Shown: positions 1 through 7,048 of the stretch, piece by piece | How the letters are laid out: every line of letters starts with the position of its first letter | How positions within the stretch are numbered: position 1 is the stretch's first letter | Origin: Patescibacteria group bacterium | Lineage (GTDB): Bacteria > Patescibacteriota > Minisyncoccia > UBA6257 > GWB1-50-10 | Reading direction: 5' to 3' | Assembly (NCBI GenBank): GCA_023380415.1 | Contig: JAMCRC010000010.1 | Location: forward strand, 1 to 23,103 | Length of the DNA stretch: 23,103 nucleotides | The notes under the pieces: generated by a model | What the model was told of the DNA's origin: nothing | Databases searched by the model: none | What the model saw: only the letters and a program-made list of their open reading frames with translations | Made by a program: the position numbers and the translations under genes

Positions 1-53
1 CCGCGGAAGTATTTCGAGACGGTGATATTCACCGCCTCGAAATACTTCCGCGG
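1..53. repeat. near-perfect 53-bp palindrome at window start
   Basis: Bases 1-25 pair with 29-53 with a single mismatch (19/35), leaving a 3-nt centre. The right half lies inside the nrdJ reading frame, in the conserved ASKYFRG region, so the left half is probably not native protein sequence. A fold-back joint at an assembly end is the simplest explanation; a real hairpin cannot be excluded. Confidence 0.85.
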
Positions 54-2595
54 ACAATTGGGGACGCCGGATCGCGAACGGAGCGCCAGGCACATGATCG
101 AGCGCGTCGTTAAGGTCCTCCGCTCTTGGGGCGAGAAGAACGGCTACTTCGTTTCCGCCGCCCAAGCGCAAATATTCGACGACGAACTGACCAACCTCCT
201 CGTCTACCAGAAGGGTTCCTTCAACAGTCCGGTCTGGTTCAATGTCGGTTCGCAACCCGAACCGCAATGTTCGGCCTGTTTCATTCTTTCGGCCAAGGAC
301 GACATGCGCGACATCCTGGATTGGATCAAGACCGAGGGCATGATCTTCAAGGGCGGTTCCGGCACCGGCATCAATCTTTCGAATCTCCGCTCGAAGCGCG
401 AACAGCTTTCGAAGGGCGGCTACGCTTCCGGTCCGGTTTCGTTCATGCGCGGCGCCGATTCCGTCGCCGGCATGATAAAATCGGGCGGCACGACCCGCCG
501 CGCGGCCAAGATGGTCGTTCTCGATATCGACCATCCCGATATGATGGACTTCATCAAGGTGAAGGCCGAGGAAGAAAAGAAGGTCCGGGCTCTCGCGGCG
601 GCGGGCTACAACATGGCGGACCTGAACAACGAGGCCTGGAACTCTATCCAGTATCAGAACGCGAACAATTCCATCCGCATCACCGACGATTTCATGGAAG
701 CGGTGGAGCGCGACGGCGACTGGCAGACCCGCTTCCGGGTTTCCGGGAAAGTAGCGGACACTTACAAGGCCCGCGAGGTTTTGGACTCCATCGCTCAGGC
801 GGCCTGGGAGTGCGGCGATCCGGGCGTGCAGTTCGATACCATCATCAACAAGTGGCACACCTGCCCGAATTCCGGACGCATCAACGCCTCGAATCCGTGC
901 AGCGAGTACATGCACCTCGACGATTCGGCCTGCAATCTGGCCTCCATCAATCTTTTGAAGTTCTTGAACGAGGACGGGACATTCGACGTCAAGGGGTTCA
1001 AGCAGGCCGTGGACGTTTTCATTCTGGCCCAGGAGATCATCGTCTCCGGCTCGTATTATCCGACCGAGAAGATAACTAAGAACGCCAAGGACTTCCGCGA
1101 GCTCGGCCTCGGTTTCGCCAATCTGGGCGCGCTTCTTATGACCAAGGGGCTGGCCTACGATTCGGACGAGGCTCAGGCCTGGTCCGGCGCCATAGCGTCC
1201 CTTATGTCCGGCGAGGCCTATAAAATGTCGGCCCAGATAGCGGCCCGGACCGGTCCTTTTGCGGGCTTTGCCGTGAACCGCGAGCCGATGCTCGATGTCA
1301 TTAAAATGCACGGCGAAGAGGCCCATAAGGTGAATTCGGCCCTCCTCGGCGACAAGAAATTGGCCGCGGAAGCGGTGCGGGTTTGGGACGAGGCCCATGC
1401 GGAGGGCGAAAGGAACGGCTACCGCAATTCCCAAGTGACGGTCATCGCGCCGACCGGCACCATCTCGTTCATGATGGATTGCGATACGACCGGCATCGAG
1501 CCCGCCTTTTCTCTGGTCACGATGAAGCAGCTCGTGGGCGGCGGCTGGATGAAGCTGGTGAACGCCGGCATCCCGCTCGTCTTGAAGCGTTTGGGCTACG
1601 AATCGGAGGAGATAAAGACCATCGCCGACCATATTCTTGCGACCGGCACGGTGGAAGGTGCGCCCGGATTCAAGGAAGAACATCTGCCGATATTCGATTG
1701 CGCGGTGCGTCCGGCGAGCGGCACTCGCTCGATATCCTGGAGGGGCCACGTGCGCATCGTCGGTGCGGTCCAGCCGTTCATCTCGGGCGCCATTTCGAAG
1801 ACGTTCAATATGGCGAACGACGTGACCAAGGAAGAGATCGAGGAGGCCTACGTCATGGCCTGGAAACTCGGCATCAAGGCCTTCGCCGTTTATCGCGACG
1901 GCTCCAAAGGCACTCAGCCCCTGAGCACTTCCGAAAAGAAGAACGAGAAGAAGAACGAAAAAGGCGGCGATGGCGCGACCCGCCACCGGCTGCCCGTAAC
2001 GCGCTCTTCCGAGACCCACAAGTTCTCGATCGTCGGACACGACGGATACCTGACCTACAGCATGTACGAGGACGGAGCGCTCGCCGAGGTCTTCATCCGC
2101 ATGTCGAAGCAGGGGAGCACGCTCGCGGGGCTCTTGGACGCCTTCGCCATATCCGTCTCCATGGCCCTTCAGTACGGCGTGCCGTTGAAGGACCTGGCCC
2201 ACAAGTTCATCTACACGCGCTTCGAACCGGCCGGATTCACCGAGAATCCGGAGATCAGGATCGCGACGAGCATCATCGATTACATCTTCCGCTATCTCGC
2301 TTTGCGCTTCCTCGGTCCGGATGAGCTCGCAGAGTTCGGCATGAATCCGAGCCTCGAAGCGCACGAGGAACATAACGTGAAATTGGAGGCCCCCAAAACG
2401 GTCGTAGTGGAGGCCCGACCGGCGCATATCGAGAGTGAAGCCAATGGTGGAGGCGAATCGCTCTATTCGGCGAAGCAGCGGACGGGGACGGTCCTTGCGG
2501 AAACGGTCTGCAAAAAGTGCGGGGGCATGATGGTCCGCACCGGCACTTGCATGACCTGCCTGCAATGCGGCAGTTCGTCCGGCGGCTGCTCGTAA
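1..2595 (+). CDS. nrdJ: vitamin B12-dependent (class II) ribonucleotide reductase, 5' truncated
   Basis: Makes deoxyribonucleotides from ribonucleotides using adenosylcobalamin, without oxygen. The frame is open to the window edge; a GTG at 22 is available, but the sequence starts in mid-domain (ASKYFRG..GTPDRE), so the true N-terminus is missing. Numbering from GTG 22, the large-subunit barrel holds the first cysteine pair (C83, C86), the GGSGTGINLS loop (about 111-120), SGGTTRRAAKM, NPCSE with C293, C304 of DSACNLAS, and APTGTISFMMDCDTTGIEP (about 477-495). A lysine/glutamate-rich linker follows, then a TSCPD-type domain (about 665-770) and a cysteine-rich tail (CKKCGG..CMTCLQCG..CS) of the kind that reduces the active site or binds metal. 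No partner subunit is needed. No clear terminator follows. The codons upstream of about position 22 lie in a palindrome and should not be trusted. Confidence 0.95.
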   Translation, partial: PRKYFETVIFTASKYFRGQLGTPDRERSARHMIERVVKVLRSWGEKNGYFVSAAQAQIFDDELTNLLVYQKGSFNSPVWFNVGSQPEPQCSACFILSAKDDMRDILDWIKTEGMIFKGGSGTGINLSNLRSKREQLSKGGYASGPVSFMRGADSVAGMIKSGGTTRRAAKMVVLDIDHPDMMDFIKVKAEEEKKVRALAAAGYNMADLNNEAWNSIQYQNANNSIRITDDFMEAVERDGDWQTRFRVSGKVADTYKAREVLDSIAQAAWECGDPGVQFDTIINKWHTCPNSGRINASNPCSEYMHLDDSACNLASINLLKFLNEDGTFDVKGFKQAVDVFILAQEIIVSGSYYPTEKITKNAKDFRELGLGFANLGALLMTKGLAYDSDEAQAWSGAIASLMSGEAYKMSAQIAARTGPFAGFAVNREPMLDVIKMHGEEAHKVNSALLGDKKLAAEAVRVWDEAHAEGERNGYRNSQVTVIAPTGTISFMMDCDTTGIEPAFSLVTMKQLVGGGWMKLVNAGIPLVLKRLGYESEEIKTIADHILATGTVEGAPGFKEEHLPIFDCAVRPASGTRSISWRGHVRIVGAVQPFISGAISKTFNMANDVTKEEIEEAYVMAWKLGIKAFAVYRDGSKGTQPLSTSEKKNEKKNEKGGDGATRHRLPVTRSSETHKFSIVGHDGYLTYSMYEDGALAEVFIRMSKQGSTLAGLLDAFAISVSMALQYGVPLKDLAHKFIYTRFEPAGFTENPEIRIATSIIDYIFRYLALRFLGPDELAEFGMNPSLEAHEEHNVKLEAPKTVVVEARPAHIESEANGGGESLYSAKQRTGTVLAETVCKKCGGMMVRTGTCMTCLQCGSSSGGCS

Positions 2596-2650
2596 TTTCG
2601 AAGAAAGAAGGACCCGCCTCATCGGGAAAGGGATCGGGGCGCATGTCTGT

Positions 2651-2679
2651 TTGGCAATTTAGAGCGATTGTGGTATTAG
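2651..2679 (+). promoter_or_regulatory. sigma70-like promoter for the 2710 gene
   Basis: TTGGCA (2651-2656), 17-nt spacer, TATTAG (2674-2679) inside TGGTATTAGAAT. It lies about 30 nt upstream of an SD-led start. The exact -10 could instead be TAGAAT at 2677-2682. Confidence 0.5.
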
Positions 2680-2709
2680 AATATATAGTTGTTTAACCCG
2701 GGAGGACAA

Positions 2710-3183
2710 ATGCGAACATTCGTAGATGGTCTCGAATTGCTTCCGCGGACCGAAAAGATATGGCTGCGCAAGCAAAGGCGAAAGAACCGGGAGCGCGTTA
2801 GGAATACGCTCTCGAGCCGGTTCCTGCGGTTCCAGTAAGAGGTCATTCGGGGATCGCTGGACGATACGCTTTTCGCCGTTACCTTGGGAGCGCGGCGCGA
2901 AAGGATCGCCATCGGCGCTCTGCATATTTTGAAGAAGGACGGGCGTCTGGTCCGCATCATCCCGACCGTAAAGTTCAGTTGGGCCGATCTGGTGGAAGAC
3001 ATCGATATATACGCGGTCTATTTGGCTAACGGTCGTTTGGCCGTTGCGAAACTTTCGATCGGAGGTCCGAGCGACGCCGCAGAGAGGACCCTGAAGCATC
3101 CCGATAACGTCGTCATCACGGTGCTCGGCACGGAAAGCGAGCACGAGATGGCCGACATTATCGCCGGTGCGTTGGGTATTTAG
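2710..3183 (+). pseudogene. unknown protein gene interrupted by an in-frame TAA
   Basis: An ATG at 2710 preceded by a strong SD (GGGAGG, 2700-2704, spacing about 6) opens a 42-codon frame very rich in Arg/Lys (MRTFVDGLELLPRTEKIW..). It ends at TAA 2836-2838. The same frame then continues unbroken for 114 codons (EVIRGSLDDTLFAV..HILKKDGRLVRIIPTVKFSW..) to TAG at 3181-3183, followed at once by a terminator. The second part has no SD and no ATG or GTG where one is needed; the first usable near-start codon is TTG at 2884, which would cut off residues that look like part of the same fold. The layout fits one 157-codon gene with a nonsense change (for example CAA, GAA or AAA to TAA), a sequencing error, or programmed readthrough. 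No family recognised; no signal peptide or membrane segment. Confidence 0.65.
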
Positions 3184-3208
3184 CGCCTTCTATACGAAGG
3201 CGCCTTTT
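3183..3208 (+). terminator. rho-independent terminator of the 2710 gene
   Basis: Stem GCGCCTTC/GAAGGCGC (3183-3190, 3196-3203), loop TATAC, then C and TTTT. It begins on the last base of the stop codon. Confidence 0.85.
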
Positions 3209-3209
3209 C

Positions 3210-3238
3210 TTGAAACCGGGCGGGATACGGCCTAAAAT
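3210..3238 (+). promoter_or_regulatory. promoter of the 3266 gene
   Basis: TTGAAA (3210-3215), exactly 17 nt, TAAAAT (3233-3238). It directly follows the upstream terminator's T-tract, and an AAAAGGAGG SD lies between it and the start. Confidence 0.7.
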
Positions 3239-3265
3239 TGCGATAAGTCCAAAAGGAGGTGCACA

Positions 3266-3925
3266 TTGAAAAATGTTTGGATAGGATTATTGGCGGCGCT
3301 CTGCCTCAATTGCGGCTTGGCGCAGGCTCAAACGGAAGACACGGTCGTAATTCGGGCCAAATATCACTTGGAAATAACGAACCTGTCGTTCTTTAGCGGC
3401 GTCTTGGTCTGGCTCGGCCGGCGGGTCGGCGTCGTTCCCGATACGCTCGAGTACCGCGAGACGGACGTCGTTCCGGCAGGGAAGGACGATGCTTTCGATA
3501 TGTCCCTTTGCGACCGCTCGGGCAAGATATGGCTTCAGGTATTTTCCGACACTTCGCGTCCGTCGTTCATCGATCCGCCCAGATTTCCCCTTCAGGACCT
3601 GAAAAAGGCGGCCTTTGGAGCGGATGTCATCCGATTCGTCGCGGGCATCCGTGACTTCTTCCATGGCGATTCGCTGGATTCGTTCCATGACCGGTTCTTT
3701 CTTTGGAAGAAGACCATAGATTTTTCCGTCGCCCGGGATTCGGTCCATCCCTTGCTCTACAAGATATCGAGCGTCGATTCGAGCGGGGAACCGTACATTC
3801 TAGGGAGCGTTCTGGTGAGTTGTTCGGGGGGTCTCACGATCTATCCGTGGATGAAACTGGACCTTTTGAAGGCCGGTGCGACCGTCATTCTGGAGATGGA
3901 CCGTTTGGAGATAACGAGAAAATAA
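3266..3925 (+). CDS. secreted hypothetical protein, TTG start
   Basis: 219 residues of unknown function. The TTG start is fixed by a near-consensus SD (AAAAGGAGG, 3251-3259) at proper spacing. The N-terminus is a classical signal peptide: K2, a hydrophobic stretch (VWIGLLAALCLNCGLA), then a likely cleavage after AQA (about residue 22). The mature part is mixed alpha/beta with no membrane helix, repeated motif or catalytic signature I recognise. A cysteine near residue 16 lies in the hydrophobic core and does not sit in a good lipobox. Single-gene unit with its own promoter and terminator. Confidence 0.8.
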   Translation: MKNVWIGLLAALCLNCGLAQAQTEDTVVIRAKYHLEITNLSFFSGVLVWLGRRVGVVPDTLEYRETDVVPAGKDDAFDMSLCDRSGKIWLQVFSDTSRPSFIDPPRFPLQDLKKAAFGADVIRFVAGIRDFFHGDSLDSFHDRFFLWKKTIDFSVARDSVHPLLYKISSVDSSGEPYILGSVLVSCSGGLTIYPWMKLDLLKAGATVILEMDRLEITRK

Positions 3926-3928
3926 TCG

Positions 3929-3959
3929 CGGGGTTCTGCTTGCCAGAACCCCGATTTTT
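3929..3959 (+). terminator. terminator of the 3266 gene
   Basis: 10-bp stem CGGGGTTCTG/CAGAACCCCG, loop CTTGC, then ATTTTT. Confidence 0.9.
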
Positions 3960-4098
3960 AAATAAAGACATCCCGGCTCCGCGAGATGAACGACGTTAGA
4001 ACCTCCGTTTTGGCACAAAGAGGGGATAAGCGGTTCGCTATGGCGAGCGGATGGTAAGGCGGCCGAATGCGCTATTACGGCGGGCAGTCGGGTCGGTG

Positions 4099-4104
4099 TA
4101 TAAT
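4099..4104 (+). promoter_or_regulatory. -10 element for leaderless VOC gene
   Basis: Perfect TATAAT ending 6 nt before the ATG at 4111. This places transcription start on or next to the start codon. No SD and no evident -35. Confidence 0.65.
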
Positions 4105-4110
4105 CTATAA

Positions 4111-4563
4111 ATGCAAAAAATAACCCCGTTTTTATGGTTCGACGAAAATGCCGAAGAGGCCGCTGATTTCTATGCGTCCGTTTTCCCGAACTCGAGGATA
4201 TCGGGCGTCGCGCGCTCATCGGCCGACACTCCTTCCGGCCCCAAAGGATCGGTTTTAACCGTCAGTTTCGAGCTGGACGGGAATAAATTCATGGCCTTGA
4301 ACGGCGGAGACCGCTTCAAGTTCAATGAATCGGTATCTTTCGTTATCACATGTAAGGACCAATCGGAAATAGATTATTTTTGGAGCAAGCTTTCGGCGGT
4401 GCCGGAGTCCGAGCAATGCGGTTGGCTGAAGGATAAATTCGGCCTCTCCTGGCAGGTGGTGCCGGAAAATATTGGAGGCCTGCTCAAGGAAGAGAAGGCG
4501 ATGCAGGCGCTGCTTAAAATGAAAAAGATCGATATCGCCGCCTTGGAATCGGCAGGGCGCTGA
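4111..4563 (+). CDS. VOC-family (PhnB / 3-dmu-9_3-mt-like) protein
   Basis: 150 residues matching the small PhnB-like branch of the vicinal-oxygen-chelate (glyoxalase/bleomycin-resistance) superfamily: N-terminal ITPFLWFDENAEEAADFYASVFPNS, central SVLTVSFELDGNKFMALNGG, and C-terminal CGWLKDKFGLSWQVVPE. These proteins fold as paired beta-alpha-beta-beta-beta modules. The substrate of this branch is mostly unknown and the old 'demethylubiquinone methyltransferase' name is unreliable. Start choice is supported by a TATAAT 6 nt upstream, so the mRNA is probably leaderless. No terminator directly follows; the 50-bp hairpin repeats begin 5 nt after the stop. Confidence 0.9.
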   Translation: MQKITPFLWFDENAEEAADFYASVFPNSRISGVARSSADTPSGPKGSVLTVSFELDGNKFMALNGGDRFKFNESVSFVITCKDQSEIDYFWSKLSAVPESEQCGWLKDKFGLSWQVVPENIGGLLKEEKAMQALLKMKKIDIAALESAGR

Positions 4564-4568
4564 TATTC

Positions 4569-4718
4569 GCTCCGGTGGTACCGCTCCGCGGCCACCGTTC
4601 GCCTCGGAGAAACAAACGACTCCGGTGGGGAGCTCCGCTCCCACCATCGCTCGCTCGGAAATTCAACGGCTCCGGTGGTACGGCTCCGCCGCCACCGGGG
4701 CTGCGCTCGGAAATTAAA
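4569..4718. repeat. three contiguous 50-bp hairpin repeats
   Basis: Units at 4569-4618, 4619-4668 and 4669-4718 have an exact 50-nt period. Each holds CTCCGGTGG, then a stem-loop with a TCC loop, then CCACC, then a (G)CTCGG(A)AA-type segment. The inner stems differ but stay paired: CCGC/GCGG, GAGC/GCTC, CGGC/GCCG. The first 12 bases of units 1 and 3 (GCTCCGGTGGTA) are identical to the tRNA-Asn 3' end at 4755-4766. There are no spacers, so this is not CRISPR. Confidence 0.85.
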
Positions 4719-4745
4719 AAGCGCCCGTTAGGCGCTCTTTAATTT
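4711..4745 (-). terminator. tRNA-Asn terminator (bidirectional)
   Basis: Stem GCGCC/GGCGC extended by AAATTAAA/TTTAATTT. On the minus strand it gives GGGCGCTTTTTAATTT after the tRNA. It could also stop plus-strand transcription from the VOC gene. Confidence 0.8.
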
Positions 4746-4755
4746 CACTCGCTTG

Positions 4756-4827
4756 CTCCGGTGGTAGGATTCGAACCTACGACCATCTCCTTAACAGGGA
4801 GCCGCTCTACCGCTGAGCTACACCGGA
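4756..4827 (-). tRNA. tRNA-Asn (GTT)
   Basis: Reading the minus strand from 4827: acceptor stem TCCGGTG/CACCGGA, D-arm GTAGCTCAGCGGTAGAGC, anticodon stem CTCC/GGAG with loop CTGTTAA (anticodon GTT), and T-arm with GTTCGAATC. The discriminator base is G (4756), as usual for tRNA-Asn. CCA is not encoded, so it must be added enzymatically. It is a stand-alone gene with its own promoter and terminator. Confidence 0.97.
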
Positions 4828-4831
4828 ATAT

Positions 4832-4883
4832 CGTTGTCTTTTGGACAACGTCTCCATTATATAAAAACTGAGTTGTCTGTAAA
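4832..4883 (-). promoter_or_regulatory. tRNA-Asn promoter and 5'-leader hairpin
   Basis: On the minus strand: TTTACA (4883-4878), 16 nt, TATAAT (4861-4856). The short leader contains a 7-bp hairpin, CGTTGTC/GACAACG (4850-4832), which ends 4 nt before the mature tRNA 5' end. Confidence 0.75.
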
Positions 4884-4937
4884 GAATGCGTTCAACGGAC
4901 AGGGTTGCGGAGCGATCCCTGCCGGATATCGCCCCTG

Positions 4938-4966
4938 TTGACATTTTGGTCGGAGTATAGTAATCT
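4938..4966 (+). promoter_or_regulatory. cold-shock gene promoter
   Basis: Consensus TTGACA (4938-4943), 17-nt spacer, TAATCT (4961-4966); TATAG just upstream is an alternative. It leaves a leader of roughly 40 nt without an SD. Confidence 0.6.
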
Positions 4967-5014
4967 CTAAACCACTGGGGATTTAGTCGGATTTCTAGTA
5001 GCTATCAACAACAC

Positions 5015-5212
5015 ATGACGGGAAAGATAAAAACTTTGACGGATCGTGGTTTTGGTTTCATCACCCGCGAGGGTGAGGCCAAGGACCTCTTCTTCCACTC
5101 AAAGGATTTGAACGGCGTGGCGTTCGACGATCTTAAGGTGGGCGACGAGCTCTCTTTCGATCTCGTGGACACCGATAAGGGTCCGGCCGCGAAGAACGTT
5201 CAGCGCGCCTAA
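5015..5212 (+). CDS. cold-shock domain protein (CspA family)
   Basis: 65-residue single OB-fold protein that binds single-stranded RNA/DNA and acts as an RNA chaperone. It has GKIKTL..RGFGFITREG (RNP1-like, GFGFI) near residues 3-20, DLFFHSKDL (RNP2-like, FFH) near 24-32, and the usual end GPAAKNVQ. Standard CspA length. The start is the ATG after a leader of about 40 nt that has no recognisable SD, unlike the SD-led genes nearby; structured leaders are typical of cold-shock mRNAs. A strong UUCG terminator follows. Confidence 0.95.
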   Translation: MTGKIKTLTDRGFGFITREGEAKDLFFHSKDLNGVAFDDLKVGDELSFDLVDTDKGPAAKNVQRA

Positions 5213-5217
5213 GCGCG

Positions 5218-5250
5218 AAAAAGCCGCCCTTCGGGGCGGCTTTTTGTTTT
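5218..5250 (+). terminator. csp terminator (UUCG tetraloop)
   Basis: AAAAAGCCGCCC-TTCG-GGGCGGCTTTTTGTTTT; a 7-bp GC stem (5223-5229/5234-5240) flanked by A and T tracts. Confidence 0.95.
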
Positions 5251-5282
5251 AAATAAAGGGCATCCACCGCGGGGCATCGAAT

Positions 5283-5306
5283 CCTTTCGTTGCCTCGCTG
5301 GCTCGG
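5283..5306 (-). repeat. dispersed intergenic repeat, copy 1
   Basis: On the minus strand these 24 bases run CCGAGCCAGCGAGGCAACG and then AAAGG; all 24 are identical to plus-strand 18685-18708. Both copies are intergenic, next to terminators. Confidence 0.85.
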
Positions 5307-5310
5307 CAAT

Positions 5311-5346
5311 AAAAATATCCCGTCGGGCGGAAGGCCGCGACGGGAT
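5311..5346 (-). terminator. terminator of the DUF4402-like gene
   Basis: Minus strand: ATCCCGTCG/CGACGGGAT stem (5346-5338, 5325-5317), then ATTTTTATT. Confidence 0.85.
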
Positions 5347-5381
5347 CTTGGTTTGGAGGAGGGGATGAGCCCCGTACGTTC

Positions 5382-5888
5382 TCAGTAACTGACGGTCAAT
5401 ATCAGCGTTCCAGTGTAGGCGCCGGTCGGGGTGGCGGCCGGGATCGAGGCAATGGTGCCTCCCGCCCAGAGATAATAATCGCCTCCGCTCGAAGCTGTCA
5501 CCGTGTTGCCGGTCGTAAGGATAGTTGCTCCGGTCTGGGTGTTGACGGTATTTCCGGCTACGCTGGGCGTCCAGGCAATGTTGGTCGAACCGTTCGTAAT
5601 GCTGGTCGAGGACCAGGCAACCGTGACCACCTGCGAGGCGGGAGCGGATGTCAGGGTCGCGGCTCCGGCGCTTGCGCCGCCCGTGACCGGGTCGACAGTG
5701 ATGCTCGTGGTTCCTTGCACCTGGCTGCCGAAGTCAAGCATGCGCGTTACGTTGAGCTGCATCGAAGGGGCGACGGTGAGATTGACGTCCATCGTCTGGC
5801 TGGCCGACTGGGTTTGAGCCGAGGCCGGCGGAGAAACGACGGAGAATAAAAGCAATACCGCAAATAACAACAAGCCAACCCTCTTCAT
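5382..5888 (-). CDS. secreted DUF4402-like beta-sandwich protein
   Basis: 168 residues. The N-terminus is a clear signal peptide (MKRVGLLLFAVLLLFSVVSPPASAQ; cleavage likely after ASA). The mature part is Ser/Thr/Ala/Gly/Val-rich beta protein with the DUF4402 layout: MLDFGSQVQGTTSITVDPVTGG near the start of the domain and a closing strand PTGAYTGTLILTVSY at the C-terminus. DUF4402 proteins resemble pilin or adhesin beta-sandwiches, so an extracellular or surface role is likely. The promoter on the minus strand is TTGACG (5956-5951), 16 nt, TATCAT (5934-5929). A modest SD (AAAGGG) lies 7 nt before the ATG. Single-gene unit with its own terminator. Confidence 0.85.
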   Translation of the reverse strand: MKRVGLLLFAVLLLFSVVSPPASAQTQSASQTMDVNLTVAPSMQLNVTRMLDFGSQVQGTTSITVDPVTGGASAGAATLTSAPASQVVTVAWSSTSITNGSTNIAWTPSVAGNTVNTQTGATILTTGNTVTASSGGDYYLWAGGTIASIPAATPTGAYTGTLILTVSY

Positions 5889-5986
5889 GGGTTTTCCCTT
5901 TCTGTTTTGTGAACGAACTGTCCTCGAAATGATAATCTAGAACGCACGGGCGTCAAGCCCGGAGATCCTGGCTCCCGATAAGGGAC

Positions 5987-6310
5987 TCAATTCCCGTTCC
6001 CTTTCCAGAGGGACGTTCCCATATCCACGCGCCCGCCTTCGAACTTAACGCCTTCGCGGACGAGGAGTGCTCTCTTTCGCTTCAGGCCGCCCCTCGCGGA
6101 GTAGCCAGTGAGCGCACCCGTGGAAGCGACGACCCGGTGGCAAGGCACCTTCGGGGCGTAAGGATTCGTCTTCATGAAAAACCCGACGGCCCGGGCCGCG
6201 CCGGGGCGTCCCGCAAGGCGCGCCAGCTCGCCGTACGTCGTTACCTTGCCTTTCGGGATGCGCCGCGCCGCCTTGTATACCTCGCCGCGGAACGCCGTTT
6301 CTTTTTCCAT
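5987..6310 (-). CDS. O6-alkylguanine-DNA alkyltransferase family protein (MGMT/Ogt-like), single domain
   Basis: 107 residues corresponding to the DNA-binding/active-site domain only, without the usual N-terminal RNase H-like domain. It has the arginine-finger segment PGAARAVGFFMKTNP (R40), the active-site motif PCHRV with C57, and GYSARGGLKRKRALL. C57 is present, so it could transfer alkyl groups from DNA, unlike Atl proteins where tryptophan replaces cysteine. Short forms of this length exist in many bacteria. The ATG at 6310 has a weak AAAAG-type SD. It lies 58 nt downstream of the HTH gene on the same strand and may be co-transcribed with it. Confidence 0.9.
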   Translation of the reverse strand: MEKETAFRGEVYKAARRIPKGKVTTYGELARLAGRPGAARAVGFFMKTNPYAPKVPCHRVVASTGALTGYSARGGLKRKRALLVREGVKFEGGRVDMGTSLWKGNGN

Positions 6311-6368
6311 TTCTTTTAGAATAATCTTGGATTTCCGTTCTCCTTCCGTTTGCTCACCTTGCGGTCGA

Positions 6369-6524
6369 TCATTTTTTGAGGTCTTGGACCCTGACCCGCC
6401 ATTTTTTGCCTATCTTGAATCCCGGGAGTTTACCTTCCCGGCACCATTCGAGCACGGTCCGCTCCGTCACGCCGAAGAATTTGGCGAGCTTGGGCGCATC
6501 GTAAATGCCGGTCTCTTTTGCCAT
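6369..6524 (-). CDS. small helix-turn-helix (excisionase/MerR-like) DNA-binding protein
   Basis: 51 residues from the ATG at 6524: MAKETGIYDAPKLAKFFGVTERTVLEWCREGKLPGFKIGKKWRV.. . This is the HTH_17/excisionase fold: the helix-turn-helix spans about residues 9-31, followed by a small wing with PGFKIGKKWR. Such proteins bind DNA in phage excision or act as small regulators; no integrase is nearby. A longer frame from 6584 (MVISEKRAEFN..) exists, but a TATAAT with a TGG extension (6540-6535) lies inside it, 10 nt before ATG 6524. That supports the shorter, nearly leaderless start. The gene may be co-transcribed with the alkyltransferase gene. Confidence 0.8.
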   Translation of the reverse strand: MAKETGIYDAPKLAKFFGVTERTVLEWCREGKLPGFKIGKKWRVRVQDLKK

Positions 6525-6534
6525 CGACACTGAG

Positions 6535-6543
6535 ATTATACCA
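6535..6543 (-). promoter_or_regulatory. extended -10 for the HTH gene
   Basis: TGGTATAAT on the minus strand, 10 nt before the ATG at 6524; no evident -35. Confidence 0.6.
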
Positions 6544-6552
6544 CGCCGCCGG

Positions 6553-6581
6553 TTGAATTCCGCCCGTTTTTCCGATATAAC
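6553..6581 (+). promoter_or_regulatory. promoter of the 6641 gene
   Basis: TTGAAT (6553-6558), 17 nt, TATAAC (6576-6581). It is back to back with the HTH promoter. Confidence 0.5.
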
Positions 6582-6640
6582 CATAGCGAGTTAGTACCGG
6601 ACCTTGGGTCCGTTTAACAAAGGAAAAATGGAGGTAGTCG

Positions 6641-7048
6641 GTGAAAAATTCTTGGAAGGTCTTCAATGACAACGCGTCCTATGCGGCCTTTGCCGCGGGC
6701 GTGGCGATCGGAGTCATCCTTTTCTTCAAGGAGAGGGATCGGATGGCGCCCGCCATATTCTTTTATTCATGCATCGGGGCCGCTTCGACCTATTGGCTCA
6801 TGGGCTCGGCGATGATATTTTGGTATGCGATCCTGGAAGGCGTTGGGATCCTGCGCGCCAAATTCTCCGCGGATCCGGCCTTCGACGACGTGGTGAAGAC
6901 GGCGATCCTGATGCTCATCGCTACGGCCGGTGCGACGATCGGCGGACCGATCACGGCCTATTTCACGAGCGACGAGTATAACGCCAAAGCGACCATCCAC
7001 CGCGCCGCCGCGGAAAAGGAGGTAGTATGCCAGAATACAAATATTTGA
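6641..7048 (+). CDS. small integral membrane protein, GTG start
   Basis: 135 residues, function unknown. GTG start chosen from the SD GGAGG (6630-6634), 6 nt upstream. Predicted membrane helices are at about residues 13-29 (ASYAAFAAGVAIGVILFF), 36-68 (a long hydrophobic stretch through APAIFFYSCIGAASTYWLMG..) and 88-108 (AILMLIATAGATIGGPITAYF). Charged segments lie between them and the tail is hydrophilic. The last 22 nt overlap the next gene, whose SD lies inside this one, so the two are translationally coupled. Confidence 0.75.
   Translation: MKNSWKVFNDNASYAAFAAGVAIGVILFFKERDRMAPAIFFYSCIGAASTYWLMGSAMIFWYAILEGVGILRAKFSADPAFDDVVKTAILMLIATAGATIGGPITAYFTSDEYNAKATIHRAAAEKEVVCQNTNI

Noticed and set aside
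4569..4718. CRISPR-like array (regular 50-nt repeats)
   Set aside because: The units are contiguous, imperfect and have no unique spacers; no cas genes are in the window.
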